Below, piece by piece: positions 44,959-54,099 of a stretch of 64,000 nt of DNA. Positions within the stretch are counted from its first letter, which is position 1. Every line of letters begins with the position of its first letter. This DNA is from Nitratireductor arenosus (GTDB lineage Bacteria > Pseudomonadota > Alphaproteobacteria > Rhizobiales > Rhizobiaceae): assembly GCF_009742725.1 (NCBI RefSeq), contig NZ_WPHG01000005.1, forward strand, positions 124,001 to 188,000, read 5' to 3'. Position numbers and translations under genes: made by a program. The notes beneath the pieces were generated by a model. That model saw only the letters and a list, made by a program, of their open reading frames with translations, did not search any database and was not told the DNA's origin.

Positions 44959-45900
44959 TCATGCCGGCCTTTCCGTTATCGTGCCGACGACCTCGACGAC
45001 CTGTTGGCGCAGCCAGCAATGGGCGGGGTGCCGGTCGTGGCGACGGTGCCAATAGAGGTGCAACTCCTGGGCCGGCACGTCCACGGGCAGACGATAGATC
45101 GCCAGGCCCAGATGCTCGGCGATCGCCGCCGCCATCTGGCGCGGCAGGGCGGCGATCAGGTTGCTGCGGGCAACGGCGACGGCGACGCTGTGGAAATGAG
45201 GCAGCGCCAGCATCACGCGACGGGCCAAGCCGGCCTCATGCAACGCCTCGTCCACCATGCCCGACATACTGCCATCGACCGAACGCAGCGCGTGTGGCAA
45301 CCGGCAAAAAAGCGCCAGTGGCAGGGTGTCACCCGACTTGACGCCAGTCGCGGCGATCTCGGCATTGTCGCGCGCGGCCACGACCACGAAGCTGGAAAGC
45401 AGAACAGATTGGCTCGAGACCCAGTCCGGCATTGGCATCCGCCGTTCCAGCGCCGCGTCGATGACGTTGTCGCGCAGCAACCGCTCGACCTCGCCGGTCG
45501 CGCTTTCCAAAAGCCGCAGCGCAACGCCGGGGGCGCATGCCGCGACCCGGGCAAATAACGGCGGCATCGTCAGCGAGGAAAAGAAATCGGCGCCGTAGAG
45601 CGTGAAAAGGCGCTCGGCGCTTGAGGGGTCGAAGGAGTCGTCTCCAGCCAGCGCCTGCTCGATTTGCGCCAGTGCGTCACGGACCGCGCCGGCCAGCGAT
45701 TCGGCGAACGGAGTGGGCACCATGTCGTTGCCCCGGCGTATGAACAGCTCGTCCTTGAGCGTGAGGCGCAGACGGCCGAGCGCGTTGCTGACGGCGGGCT
45801 GGCTCAGGCCGATCGTCTGGCCGGCGCGGGTGGCGCTGCGCTCGCGCATCAGCGCATCGAAGACGCGCAGGAGGTTGAGGTCGAAGGATGCAAAATTCAT
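44959..45900 (-). CDS. LysR family transcriptional regulator (NodD-like)
   Basis: The regulator (313 residues from the ATG at 45900) has an N-terminal winged helix (LNLLRVFDALMRERSATRAG, LSQPAVSNALGRLR) and a substrate-binding fold from about 85. The NodD/LinR-type features are DPSSAERLFTLYGADFF and a C-terminal LHLYWHRRHDRHPAHCWLR. The chosen ATG begins at the conserved FDLNLL segment; an ATG at 45918 and a TTG at 45930 are alternatives, none with a good ribosome site. The target is unknown; no catabolic gene is clearly divergent. Confidence 0.87.
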   Translation of the reverse strand: MNFASFDLNLLRVFDALMRERSATRAGQTIGLSQPAVSNALGRLRLTLKDELFIRRGNDMVPTPFAESLAGAVRDALAQIEQALAGDDSFDPSSAERLFTLYGADFFSSLTMPPLFARVAACAPGVALRLLESATGEVERLLRDNVIDAALERRMPMPDWVSSQSVLLSSFVVVAARDNAEIAATGVKSGDTLPLALFCRLPHALRSVDGSMSGMVDEALHEAGLARRVMLALPHFHSVAVAVARSNLIAALPRQMAAAIAEHLGLAIYRLPVDVPAQELHLYWHRRHDRHPAHCWLRQQVVEVVGTITERPA

Positions 45901-46159
45901 AATCGTGATGCACCCCATATCAACATTCAATTTCCCGTCCGCGATCCCCGCGGGTTACCGTTTGCCGTGCAGATGATTGGCGCCATGCAAGGGCAGGGCC
46001 CGGCGCGGCCGACAGTCGTAAAACGGTATAGAGCGGCCCGCCGCCGCGCAACATGCGCCGGTCGACGACGGCCTGCTTCGTGTCCGCGGGTTCGCAACTG
46101 CTGTACCGTGCCTATCAGGGACGTTTTGAGAAACCGCTTCCAAACCGCAGGATTGAATC
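45901..46159. other. Intergenic region between the LysR gene and a membrane protein gene
   Basis: These 259 bases separate divergent genes. I see no clear palindromic LysR box (T-N11-A) that stands out and no ORF with coding character. Confidence 0.3.
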
Positions 46160-46567
46160 ATGACCGCTTCCTCCGTGAGTTTTCCCGCCGCCGTGCTGAT
46201 GGCTGCAATCGGCATGGGTTGGGGCATCTACATGGCGATCTCCAAGGACCATTCGACTATGCCCGCCCATGCCCATCTCAATCTATTGGGATGGGTGTCG
46301 CTGTTTTTGATTGGCGTGTTCTACCGGCTGCACCCGGTGCTCGATCGCAGCCGCGTGGCGCTGGTGCAGGCCGGCGTCTGGATCGTCGCGACCGCGGTCA
46401 TGACCGTCGGTATCGCGCTGATCATGACGGGGAGCGAGATCGGCGAGCCGATTGCGGCGGTTTCCTCGATCGTCGTTTTCGCCGACATGCTTTTGTTCGG
46501 CTGGCTGGTCGTCGGCAATCGGCAGTCCGGGCGTGCGGACGCCGACATGCCGTTAGCGGCTGAATAG
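46160..46567 (+). CDS. Small four-helix membrane protein with His-rich oxidase-like motif
   Basis: The 135-residue protein has four hydrophobic segments. The second begins with MPAHAHLNLLGWVSLFLIG, recalling heme-binding helix II of cbb3 oxidase/NorB subunit I, but the remaining ligands are absent. Stand-alone proteins of this kind are widespread and uncharacterised. The ATG has AGGA eight bases ahead. A heme or copper-related role is only a guess. Confidence 0.75.
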   Translation: MTASSVSFPAAVLMAAIGMGWGIYMAISKDHSTMPAHAHLNLLGWVSLFLIGVFYRLHPVLDRSRVALVQAGVWIVATAVMTVGIALIMTGSEIGEPIAAVSSIVVFADMLLFGWLVVGNRQSGRADADMPLAAE

Positions 46568-46582
46568 AAGCGACCCGTAGGA

Positions 46583-47560
46583 TCATCCGATCGACAGGAC
46601 GACATTGCCGGTAGTGCCGCCGCTTTCGATCGCCTCGTGCGCGGCGGCGGTTTCTTCCAGCGCAAAGGTCGCGCCGATCGCGTGGCGCAATTCGCCGGCC
46701 GCCAGCATGCGGGTCAGTTCGACGATCGCTTTTCTCCTGACGTCGGCAGGCAATTCGTAGACGACGAACACCTGCAGCGTCAGGCTGTTCCACAGCATGG
46801 CGGGAAACGAAACCGGGATCTCGGCGGCGAGATTGGACCCATAACACACGAGCTTGCCGTGGGCGGCCAACACGCCGTGCGGCAGCAGGGCGGCGGTCGA
46901 CGACAGGTCCATGTCGACGATGCCGTCGGCGCCCCTTCCATTCGTCAGCTCTTGCACCCGCGCCGCGACATCTTCTGCGCGGTAGTCGATCACCGCGTCG
47001 GCGCCTGCATCGAGCGCGTGGTCGCGGCGGGCGGCGGAAGCGGTGCCGATGACACGGGCGCCGCGGCGTTTGGCGATCTGCACGGCGTAGTGGCCGACCG
47101 CGTTGGCCGCGCCGGTGACCAGCAGCGTGCGCCCGGCGACCGCGCCATGCAGGTCGACGGCGCGCAGGGCCGTCAGCGCGGGAATGCCGAGGCAGGCGCC
47201 GACGGAAAAGTCGATCGTGTCGGGCAGGGGAACGGCCTGATTGTGAGGCAGGGCGATGAACTCCGCCGCGGTGCCGAATGGGCGTTTCCATTGTCCGTTC
47301 CAGATCCACACGCGTTCGCCCAGACGGCGTTGCGCGACGCCCTGGCCGACGGCCTCGATCACGCCGGCGCCGTCGGAATGGGGAACGATGCGCGGGGCGA
47401 CCAGCGGCCGGCCGGCCCGGCTCTTGACGTCGGACGGGTTAACGCCGGACGCGGCCAGCCGCACCAGGACCTCGCCCGGCCCGGGTTTCGGCGTCTCCAT
47501 CTCGCCGACGACCAGCACATCGCGCGCCACGCCGTTCTTCTCGTACCAGACCGCTTTCAC
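46583..47560 (-). CDS. NADPH:quinone reductase-type zinc-independent MDR oxidoreductase
   Basis: The 325-residue medium-chain reductase has a GroES-like N-domain (ASGVNPSDVKSRAG, PHSDGAGVIEAVG) and a Rossmann domain (VTGAANAVGHYAVQIAKRRGA). No zinc-binding cysteines are present, as in quinone/enone reductases. The GTG start at 47560 follows GGAGA by seven bases. It is divergent from the acylphosphatase gene. The electron acceptor is unknown. Confidence 0.88.
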   Translation of the reverse strand: MKAVWYEKNGVARDVLVVGEMETPKPGPGEVLVRLAASGVNPSDVKSRAGRPLVAPRIVPHSDGAGVIEAVGQGVAQRRLGERVWIWNGQWKRPFGTAAEFIALPHNQAVPLPDTIDFSVGACLGIPALTALRAVDLHGAVAGRTLLVTGAANAVGHYAVQIAKRRGARVIGTASAARRDHALDAGADAVIDYRAEDVAARVQELTNGRGADGIVDMDLSSTAALLPHGVLAAHGKLVCYGSNLAAEIPVSFPAMLWNSLTLQVFVVYELPADVRRKAIVELTRMLAAGELRHAIGATFALEETAAAHEAIESGGTTGNVVLSIG

Positions 47561-47655
47561 GCCCGTTCTCCGATCCTGTCCCTGTTCGCGTCGCGCATGC
47601 TTGCGCCGGCGGCAAACAGCCTCCACACTTCGGCCGTGAAGCACAAGAGGGCGCC

Positions 47656-47940
47656 ATGAGCGACAAGCACAAGGCCGTGGTGGCGCGGATAACCGGACGG
47701 GTTCAGGGCGTCGGCTATCGCGCCTGGGCCCGGGCCGAGGCCCAGGCTCTCGGCCTGTCGGGCTGGGTGCGCAACGAGGCCGACGGTTCGGTCACGGCAT
47801 TGATTGCGGGAACAGCGGAAAGCGTCGAGGCGTTGCTGGCGCGGCTGCGCCAGGGACCGCGCCATGCGGCGGTGGAGCGCGTTGCGGTCGAGAATGCCGA
47901 TCCCGGCGACATGGACGGCGGCTTTGTGATTTTGGGCTGA
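47656..47940 (+). CDS. acyP: Acylphosphatase
   Basis: The 94-residue enzyme hydrolyses acyl phosphates. The catalytic R22 is in GRVQGVGYR and N40 in GWVRNEADGSV. It is a complete single-domain protein of typical length, divergent from the quinone reductase gene. Confidence 0.95.
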   Translation: MSDKHKAVVARITGRVQGVGYRAWARAEAQALGLSGWVRNEADGSVTALIAGTAESVEALLARLRQGPRHAAVERVAVENADPGDMDGGFVILG

Positions 47941-48068
47941 TGTGCCGGTCTGCGTGCGATCCGGGATTGGCGGCGGGCGGGCGGTTGCGGATCGCGGCAA
48001 ACGGCGATTGACAAATTCGCAGTCGCGCTGGCAGCTTAGGCGATCAGCAACAGCCAAACAGGCCAATT

Positions 48069-49532
48069 TTGCCCCTTCCCGCATCCGGTACGGCTCCCGC
48101 CGGTTCCAAAGCAGCGCCAGTCAAGGTCGCGGCAGCGATAGAGCCCCGCATTGCCTCAAGTACGGCCGATGACGGTGAAGGGTTTGCCTCGGCCGAACAC
48201 GAGGCCGAATATCGCGCATTCGTGGAAAAGCATCCCGATCTCGAAGCTGTCGAATTTCTGCTGGTCGATCCCAACGGCGTCATGCGTGGCAAATGGGCGC
48301 CCGGCGATGCGTTGAAAAAGGCCTATCTCGGCGGGGTGAACTTTCCCATGTCGCTGCACGGGCTCGACGTATGGGGACGCGAGGTCAACGAGACCGGGCT
48401 GCATATCGAGACCGGCGACAAGGACGGTTATTGCCGGGCCACGCGCGGCACGCTGTCGATCGTGCCCTGGGCCAAACGCAAGACCGCGCAGGTCCTGCTG
48501 CAGACCTTCACGCCGGAGGGCGAGCCGTTTCTGGCCGATCCGCGCCAGGTGCTGAAGAAGAAGATCGCCGAGGTCAACGAGAAGGGTTTTTTCCCGGTCG
48601 TCGCCTTCGAACTCGAATTCTACCTGCTCGATCCCGAAACCGACTGGGACGACGGCATGCCGGCTCCGGTCGGTGCCACCGCCGGGCCGGATCGACTGAG
48701 AATGTACGGGCTCGACGATTTGGCCGAGCACGCCGATCTGTTCGACATGATCCGCGACGCCGCGCAGGAAATGGACCTGCCGATCGACACGATCATCAAG
48801 GAGGCCGCGCCAGGCCAGTTCGAGGTCAATCTCAAACATCGCGCCGACCCGCTGAAGGCGGCCGACGACGTCATCCTGCTGCGTCGCATCGTCATCGGCT
48901 GCGCCCGCGCGCACGGGCTCACCGCCACCTTCATGGCCAAACCCTTCCTGGAATATGCCGGCAACGGCATGCACGTGCATGCCTCCATGCTCGACCGCGA
49001 CGAGCGCAACATCTTTGGCGGGGAGGGCGGCCGGGCGCGGCTGGAATCGGCGGTCGCCGGCCTGCTGAAGACGATGCCGGAATCGCTGCTTTTGTTCATC
49101 AATACCTGGAACGGGTTCCGCCGCATTACGCCGGGCTCCTATGCGCCGACGCGAGCGGTATGGGCGGAGAACAACCGCTCGGTGGCGTTGCGCATTCCCG
49201 TTTCCAACGAGGACAATCGCCGGGTCGAGCACCGCATCGCCGGTGCCGACGCCAATCCCTATCTGGTGCTGGCGGCCCTGATCCAGGGCATGACGGAGGG
49301 CATTGAGGGCGGTCTCGTGCCGCCGCCGCCGGTGGAAGGCAACGCCTATGACGATGACGGGCTGTTTTTGCCCGACGACATGGACGACGCTCTGCAGTTG
49401 ATGGAAAAAAGCGCCTTTGTCGACCGCGCCCTCGGCCCGCTTCTGGCCAAGGTCTACAAGGATCTCAAGCGCGCCGAAATCCTTGCCTTCTGGGGCGAGA
49501 TCACGCCGCTGGAGCGCACAACCTATCTTTGA
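48069..49532 (+). CDS. Glutamine synthetase family protein (gamma-glutamylamine synthetase-like)
   Basis: The GS-fold ligase of about 487 codons has FELEFYLLDPE, EAAPGQFEVNLKH, NGMHVHAS and RRVEHRIAGADANPYL. No ATG precedes the conserved region; the TTG at 48069 is the only plausible start that keeps the long N-terminal arm, and it lacks a clear ribosome site. It directly precedes the putrescine importer genes (116-base gap), which suggests glutamylation of an imported amine. It is diverged from the PuuA-like gene at 39420-40853, so the two may have different amine substrates. Confidence 0.87.
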   Translation: MPLPASGTAPAGSKAAPVKVAAAIEPRIASSTADDGEGFASAEHEAEYRAFVEKHPDLEAVEFLLVDPNGVMRGKWAPGDALKKAYLGGVNFPMSLHGLDVWGREVNETGLHIETGDKDGYCRATRGTLSIVPWAKRKTAQVLLQTFTPEGEPFLADPRQVLKKKIAEVNEKGFFPVVAFELEFYLLDPETDWDDGMPAPVGATAGPDRLRMYGLDDLAEHADLFDMIRDAAQEMDLPIDTIIKEAAPGQFEVNLKHRADPLKAADDVILLRRIVIGCARAHGLTATFMAKPFLEYAGNGMHVHASMLDRDERNIFGGEGGRARLESAVAGLLKTMPESLLLFINTWNGFRRITPGSYAPTRAVWAENNRSVALRIPVSNEDNRRVEHRIAGADANPYLVLAALIQGMTEGIEGGLVPPPPVEGNAYDDDGLFLPDDMDDALQLMEKSAFVDRALGPLLAKVYKDLKRAEILAFWGEITPLERTTYL

Positions 49533-49648
49533 TCGGCGGCGGAATTTCCCGCTTGTCGCGGTGAAATTTCGTCAATAGGCTTCGGTAAAACCGGCTCGAT
49601 AAAAAACAAGCCAGGGCCGGCAGGGGATCAGACAGAGGAGACGTTTTC

Positions 49649-50743
49649 ATGTCACGCAGCATCGCGTTGCTCGCCGCCACCTCGTTTGCGGCCATCCTGT
49701 CCTTCGGCGCGGCCGCCCAGGAACGGATCGTCAATGTCTACAACTGGTCCGATTATATCGACGAGTCGATCCTGGAGGAGTTCACCAAGGAAACCGGCAT
49801 CAAAGTCGTCTACGACGTATTCGATTCCAACGAGATCCTGGAGACCAAGCTGCTCGCCGGCGGCACCGGCTACGATGTGGTGGTGCCAACCGGCACCTTC
49901 CTGGCCCGCCAAATTCAGGCCGGCGTGTTCCAGAAGCTGGACAAGTCGAAGCTGCCGAACCTGTCCAATATGTGGGACATGATCGCGGAGCGCACGCAGA
50001 AATACGATCCCGAGAATGCCTACTCCATCAACTATATGTGGGGCACGACCGGCATCGGCTACAATGTCAAGAAGGTGCAGGACGCGCTCGGCATCGAGCG
50101 GATCGACAGTTGGGACGTGGTGTTCAAGCCGGAGATAATCTCCAAGCTCGCCGAATGCGGCGTGCATATGCTCGACGCGCCGGCCGAGATGGTGCCGGCG
50201 GCGCTGAAATATCTGGGGCTGGAACCGACCAGCACCGACGCCGACGATCTTGCCAAGGCGGAGGAGCTGTTGTTGTCGATCCGCCCGAGCATTCGCAAAT
50301 TCCACTCCTCCGAATATATCAACGCGCTTGCCAATGGCGATATTTGCATGGCGATCGGCTGGTCGGGCGATATCTTCCAGGCGCGAGACCGCGCCGCCGA
50401 GGCCGACCAGGGCGTGGCCGTCGACTACGCCATCCCCAAAGAGGGCGCGCAGATGTGGTTCGATCAGATGGCGATACCGGCCGACGCCAAGAATGGCGAG
50501 GAGGCGCATGAATTCCTCAATTACATCATGCGTCCGGACGTGGTCGCCAAGGCGTCGAACTATGTCTACTACGCCAATGGCAACAAGGCCTCGCAGGAGC
50601 TTCTGGAGGAGGACGTGATCGGCGATCCCGCCGTCTATCCGGACGCCGAAACGCTCGCCAATCTTTATACGACCATGCCCTACGATTCCAAGGAACAGCG
50701 GCGCATCACCCGCCTGTGGACCCGGGTCGTCACCGGACAATAA
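49649..50743 (+). CDS. potF: Putrescine ABC transporter substrate-binding protein
   Basis: The 364-residue periplasmic binding protein has a Sec signal (about 1-23, ending GAAAQ) and starts its mature chain with RIVNVYNWSDYIDESIL, the PotD/PotF hallmark. Aromatic and acidic residues of the polyamine pocket appear in YNWSDY, WGTTGIGYN and AIGWSGD. The ATG follows GAGGAGA. It is the first gene of potFGHI and is followed by a hairpin. Confidence 0.93.
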   Translation: MSRSIALLAATSFAAILSFGAAAQERIVNVYNWSDYIDESILEEFTKETGIKVVYDVFDSNEILETKLLAGGTGYDVVVPTGTFLARQIQAGVFQKLDKSKLPNLSNMWDMIAERTQKYDPENAYSINYMWGTTGIGYNVKKVQDALGIERIDSWDVVFKPEIISKLAECGVHMLDAPAEMVPAALKYLGLEPTSTDADDLAKAEELLLSIRPSIRKFHSSEYINALANGDICMAIGWSGDIFQARDRAAEADQGVAVDYAIPKEGAQMWFDQMAIPADAKNGEEAHEFLNYIMRPDVVAKASNYVYYANGNKASQELLEEDVIGDPAVYPDAETLANLYTTMPYDSKEQRRITRLWTRVVTGQ

Positions 50744-50753
50744 TCCGACCACG

Positions 50754-50776
50754 GCCCCGGTGCCGGACACCGGGGC
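50754..50776 (+). other. Intercistronic hairpin between potF and potG
   Basis: A 9-base-pair perfect GC stem (GCCCCGGTG/CACCGGGGC) with a 5-base loop lies in the 60-base gap. There is no T-run. As after the BMP binding-protein gene, it probably stabilises the binding-protein message or tunes readthrough to the membrane genes. Confidence 0.5.
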
Positions 50777-50803
50777 TACGGGGCCTGGTCCGGCGGGGGT
50801 ATC

Positions 50804-51946
50804 ATGAAGTCACTTGGCAGCATTCGCAGGAGTTTCGCACCCTGGGCCGATGCGTCCGCGAAGCCCTATATCTCGTTCGAGAACATCACCAAGAAGTTCG
50901 GCGACTTCATCGCCGTCGACAATCTCTCGCTCGAAATTTTCGAGCGAGAGTTTTTCGCCCTTCTGGGGGCGTCGGGCTGCGGCAAGTCGACCCTGCTGCG
51001 CATGCTTGCCGGTTTCGAGGCGCCGACTTCGGGTCGCATACTGCTCGACGGGCAGGACCTTGCCGGCATTCCGCCCTATCGCCGGCCGGTCAACATGATG
51101 TTCCAGTCCTATGCGCTGTTTCCCCATATGAGCGTGGAACACAACATCGCCTTCGGCCTCAAGCAGGACGGCATGCCGAAGGCGGATATCGAAAGGCGCG
51201 TCGATGAAATGCTCAAGCTGGTCAAGCTCGAACAATTCGCCAAGCGCAAGCCGCACCAACTCTCCGGCGGCCAGCGTCAGCGTGTGGCCCTGGCGCGTTC
51301 TGTGGCCAAACGTCCCAAGGTTCTTCTGCTCGACGAGCCGCTGGGCGCGCTCGACAAGAAACTGCGCGAGGAAACGCAGTTCGAACTCGTCGACCTGCAA
51401 CACGATCTCGGCCTGACCTTCATCGTCGTCACCCACGATCAGGAAGAGGCGATGACCATGGCCGACCGCATCGCCATTCTCGACAAGGGCGAGGTCGTGC
51501 AAGTGGCCACGCCGGCCGAGATCTACGAGGCGCCCGGTTCGCGTTTCGTGGCCGATTTCGTCGGCACGGTGAACCTGATCGAGGGCGAACTGAAAGAACG
51601 CGAGAACGGTGTCGCGCGGATCGAGGACGGTCAGGGGCTGACGATCCTGACCGAGGACGCGGGCGACGCGGCGGCCGGCGACCGGGTCTGGTTCGCGATC
51701 CGGCCGGAAAAGCTCAAGGTGAGCGCGGCCGAACCGGACAGGACCGACAGCAACGCGGCCGAGGGCGAAATTTACGACATCGCCTATCTCGGCGACATGA
51801 CCGTCTTCCACATCCGGCTCGACGACGGCCGCATCGTCAAGGCGAGCACCATGAACAGTGCCCGCGTGTCGCAGGAACTGCTGACCTGGCACGACCGTGC
51901 GTGGATATCCTTCAGGCCCGATGCCGGTGTGGTGCTGACGCGCTAG
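50804..51946 (+). CDS. potG: Putrescine ABC transporter ATPase
   Basis: The 380-residue ATPase has an N-terminal extension of about 20 residues, then Walker A GASGCGKST, Q-loop FQSYALFPH, signature LSGGQRQRVALARS, Walker B LLLDEPLGALDKKLREE and VTHDQEEAMTMADR, with a TOBE domain at the end. The N-terminal extension is typical of PotG as opposed to PotA. The stop lies 9 bases before the potH start. Confidence 0.94.
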   Translation: MKSLGSIRRSFAPWADASAKPYISFENITKKFGDFIAVDNLSLEIFEREFFALLGASGCGKSTLLRMLAGFEAPTSGRILLDGQDLAGIPPYRRPVNMMFQSYALFPHMSVEHNIAFGLKQDGMPKADIERRVDEMLKLVKLEQFAKRKPHQLSGGQRQRVALARSVAKRPKVLLLDEPLGALDKKLREETQFELVDLQHDLGLTFIVVTHDQEEAMTMADRIAILDKGEVVQVATPAEIYEAPGSRFVADFVGTVNLIEGELKERENGVARIEDGQGLTILTEDAGDAAAGDRVWFAIRPEKLKVSAAEPDRTDSNAAEGEIYDIAYLGDMTVFHIRLDDGRIVKASTMNSARVSQELLTWHDRAWISFRPDAGVVLTR

Positions 51947-51955
51947 GAGATGTCG

Positions 51956-52867
51956 ATGAAACGCGTAGCCACCGCCGTCGCGAGCCGCCTGGTCATCATC
52001 ATCCCCTATCTGTGGCTGCTGGTTTTCTTCCTGGTGCCGTTCCTGATCGTCTTCAAGATCTCGCTTTCGGGCACGGTGATCGCGATGCCGCCTTACACGC
52101 CGGTGTTTTCGTTCGCCGACGGGGTCTCGGGGTTTTTCGCCAATCTGGCACGGCTCAGCATCGACAATTATCTGTGGCTGGTAGAAGATGCGCTCTACGT
52201 TAATGCCTATATCTCCAGCATCGTGATCGCGGCGGTGTCGACCGCGATCACGATGCTGGTCGGCTTTCCGATTGCCTACGGGATGGCGCGCGCGCCGGCC
52301 GCGCTCAGGCCGACACTGTTGATGCTCGTCATCCTGCCGTTCTGGACCAGCTTCCTGATCCGGGTCTATGCCTGGATCGGCATCCTGAAGCCGGAGGGCC
52401 TGCTCAACCAGTTCCTGCTGTGGCTCGGGGTCATCGACGAACCGCTGATCATCCTCAACACGCACACGGCGATCTTCATTGGCATCGTCTATTCCTACCT
52501 GCCCTTCATGGTGCTGCCGCTCTATGCGTCGCTGGAAAAGATGGACTATTCGCTGATCGAGGCGGCGCAGGACCTCGGCTGCCCGCCGATCGCGGCGTTC
52601 TGGAAGATCACCTTTCCGCTGGCGATACCCGGCGTGGTGGCCGGCTGTCTTCTGGTCTTCATCCCGGCCGTGGGCGAATTCGTCATCCCCGATCTTCTCG
52701 GCGGATCGCGCACGTTGATGATCGGCAAGACGCTGTGGAGCGAATTCTTCAACAATCGCGACTGGCCGGTTTCATCGGCGGTGGCGGTGGTGCTGCTTTT
52801 GATCCTGGTGGTGCCGATCATGTATTTCCAGCAGGTTCAGGCACGCGCGCAGGAGCAGGACCGATGA
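51956..52867 (+). CDS. potH: Putrescine ABC transporter permease
   Basis: The 303-residue permease has six membrane segments. It has the PotH features PFWTSFLIRVYAWIGILKPEG and the EAA loop EAAQDLGCPPIAAFWKITFPLA. The ATG at 51956 was chosen because TAGGAGA lies six bases ahead; an ATG at 51950 would have no space for a ribosome site. Confidence 0.93.
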   Translation: MKRVATAVASRLVIIIPYLWLLVFFLVPFLIVFKISLSGTVIAMPPYTPVFSFADGVSGFFANLARLSIDNYLWLVEDALYVNAYISSIVIAAVSTAITMLVGFPIAYGMARAPAALRPTLLMLVILPFWTSFLIRVYAWIGILKPEGLLNQFLLWLGVIDEPLIILNTHTAIFIGIVYSYLPFMVLPLYASLEKMDYSLIEAAQDLGCPPIAAFWKITFPLAIPGVVAGCLLVFIPAVGEFVIPDLLGGSRTLMIGKTLWSEFFNNRDWPVSSAVAVVLLLILVVPIMYFQQVQARAQEQDR

Positions 52868-53682
52868 CGGGGTCCTGGACACGGTTCAATATCGTCTCGA
52901 TCGTCGCCGGATTTGCGTTTCTGTATCTGCCGATCGTGCTTCTGGTCGTCTATTCGTTCAACGAATCCAAGCTTGTCACCGTCTGGGCCGGATTCTCGAC
53001 CAAATGGTATTTCGAGCTGTTCAACAATCGTGGACTGCTCGACGCGGCCTGGGTCACGGCGCGGGTCGCGCTCGTTTCGGCTACGGTCGCCACCGTGCTC
53101 GGCACGCTGGCGGCGCTGGCGCTGACCCGCTACACCCGGTTTCGCGGTCGCGTGCTGTTTTCCGGCATGGTGTTCGCGCCGTTGGTCATGCCGGAGGTGA
53201 TCACCGGGCTATCGCTGCTTCTGCTTTTCGTGGCGATCGGTTTCGATCGTGGTTTCATGACCGTGACGCTCGCCCACATCACCTTTTCCATGTGTTTCGT
53301 CGCGGTTGTGGTGCAATCGCGGCTGTTGACGTTCGACCGCTCGCTGGAGGAAGCGGCGATGGATCTCGGTGCGCCGCCGGTCAAAACCTTCTTCGCCATC
53401 ACCCTGCCGGTGATCATGCCGGCCATCGTGTCGGGCTGGATGCTCGCCTTCACCCTGTCGCTCGACGATCTGGTGATCGCAAGCTTCACCTCGGGCCCGG
53501 GGGCAACGACGCTGCCAATGAAGATCTATAGCCAGGTCAGGCTCGGCGTGACGCCTGAAATCAACGCGGTTTGTACTATCCTGATCGCTATCGTCACCGT
53601 CGGAGTGATCGCCGCCTCGGTCCTCAACAAACGCCGCGAAGTCCAGCGCCGGCGCGACGCGCAGGCCGCGATGCGGGTGTAG
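52864..53682 (+). CDS. potI: Putrescine ABC transporter permease
   Basis: The 272-residue permease has VVYSFNESKLVTVWAGFSTKWY and the EAA loop EAAMDLGAPPVKTFFAITLP. The ATG overlaps the potH stop by 4 bases. It completes the potFGHI importer. A frame extending further upstream lies inside potH and is not real. Confidence 0.93.
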   Translation: MTGSWTRFNIVSIVAGFAFLYLPIVLLVVYSFNESKLVTVWAGFSTKWYFELFNNRGLLDAAWVTARVALVSATVATVLGTLAALALTRYTRFRGRVLFSGMVFAPLVMPEVITGLSLLLLFVAIGFDRGFMTVTLAHITFSMCFVAVVVQSRLLTFDRSLEEAAMDLGAPPVKTFFAITLPVIMPAIVSGWMLAFTLSLDDLVIASFTSGPGATTLPMKIYSQVRLGVTPEINAVCTILIAIVTVGVIAASVLNKRREVQRRRDAQAAMRV

Positions 53683-53738
53683 CGCGACCGTCGGCCCTGG
53701 CCGGCGCCGGCTGCCTTTCGGTAACGCGAATCGGGGTT

Positions 53739-53981
53739 TTATCCGCGCGGCGGGCGCAGCAGATAGATGACGAGCCAGACCGGCACGATCACCATCGAGC
53801 CCAGAACGATGTTCGGGATCGCCCAGGCGACGCCGCGTTCGATCAGCGCGAGCACGGATTCAGGCGTCAGGCCGAGATCGGTGAGGATGTCGGCGGCGGT
53901 GATGTCGAAAGCGGAAAGCCCCGCCCCGGTGATCAGCGAGACGAGCGCGATCTTGAACAGGCCGGACAGCAAGCGAAACAC
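53739..53981 (-). CDS. DUF6460 family small membrane protein
   Basis: The 80-residue protein has two hydrophobic segments (about 5-25 and 50-75) and a central amphipathic stretch DILTDLGLTPESVLALIERG. It starts with GTG after GGGGGA. The pattern matches the small DUF6460 family of Rhizobiales. Function unknown. Confidence 0.75.
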   Translation of the reverse strand: MFRLLSGLFKIALVSLITGAGLSAFDITAADILTDLGLTPESVLALIERGVAWAIPNIVLGSMVIVPVWLVIYLLRPPRG

Positions 53982-54099
53982 ATTTTCCCCCGCGCTTGAA
54001 ACTGGCGCTCCCGCGCGCCTTTCGCCGCGGCAGCAGCCGGTAGGCCAAACGCCAACTCGACTCTAGCGCGATTCGGCGTTGTCAAGAAACGCTGCGCGC

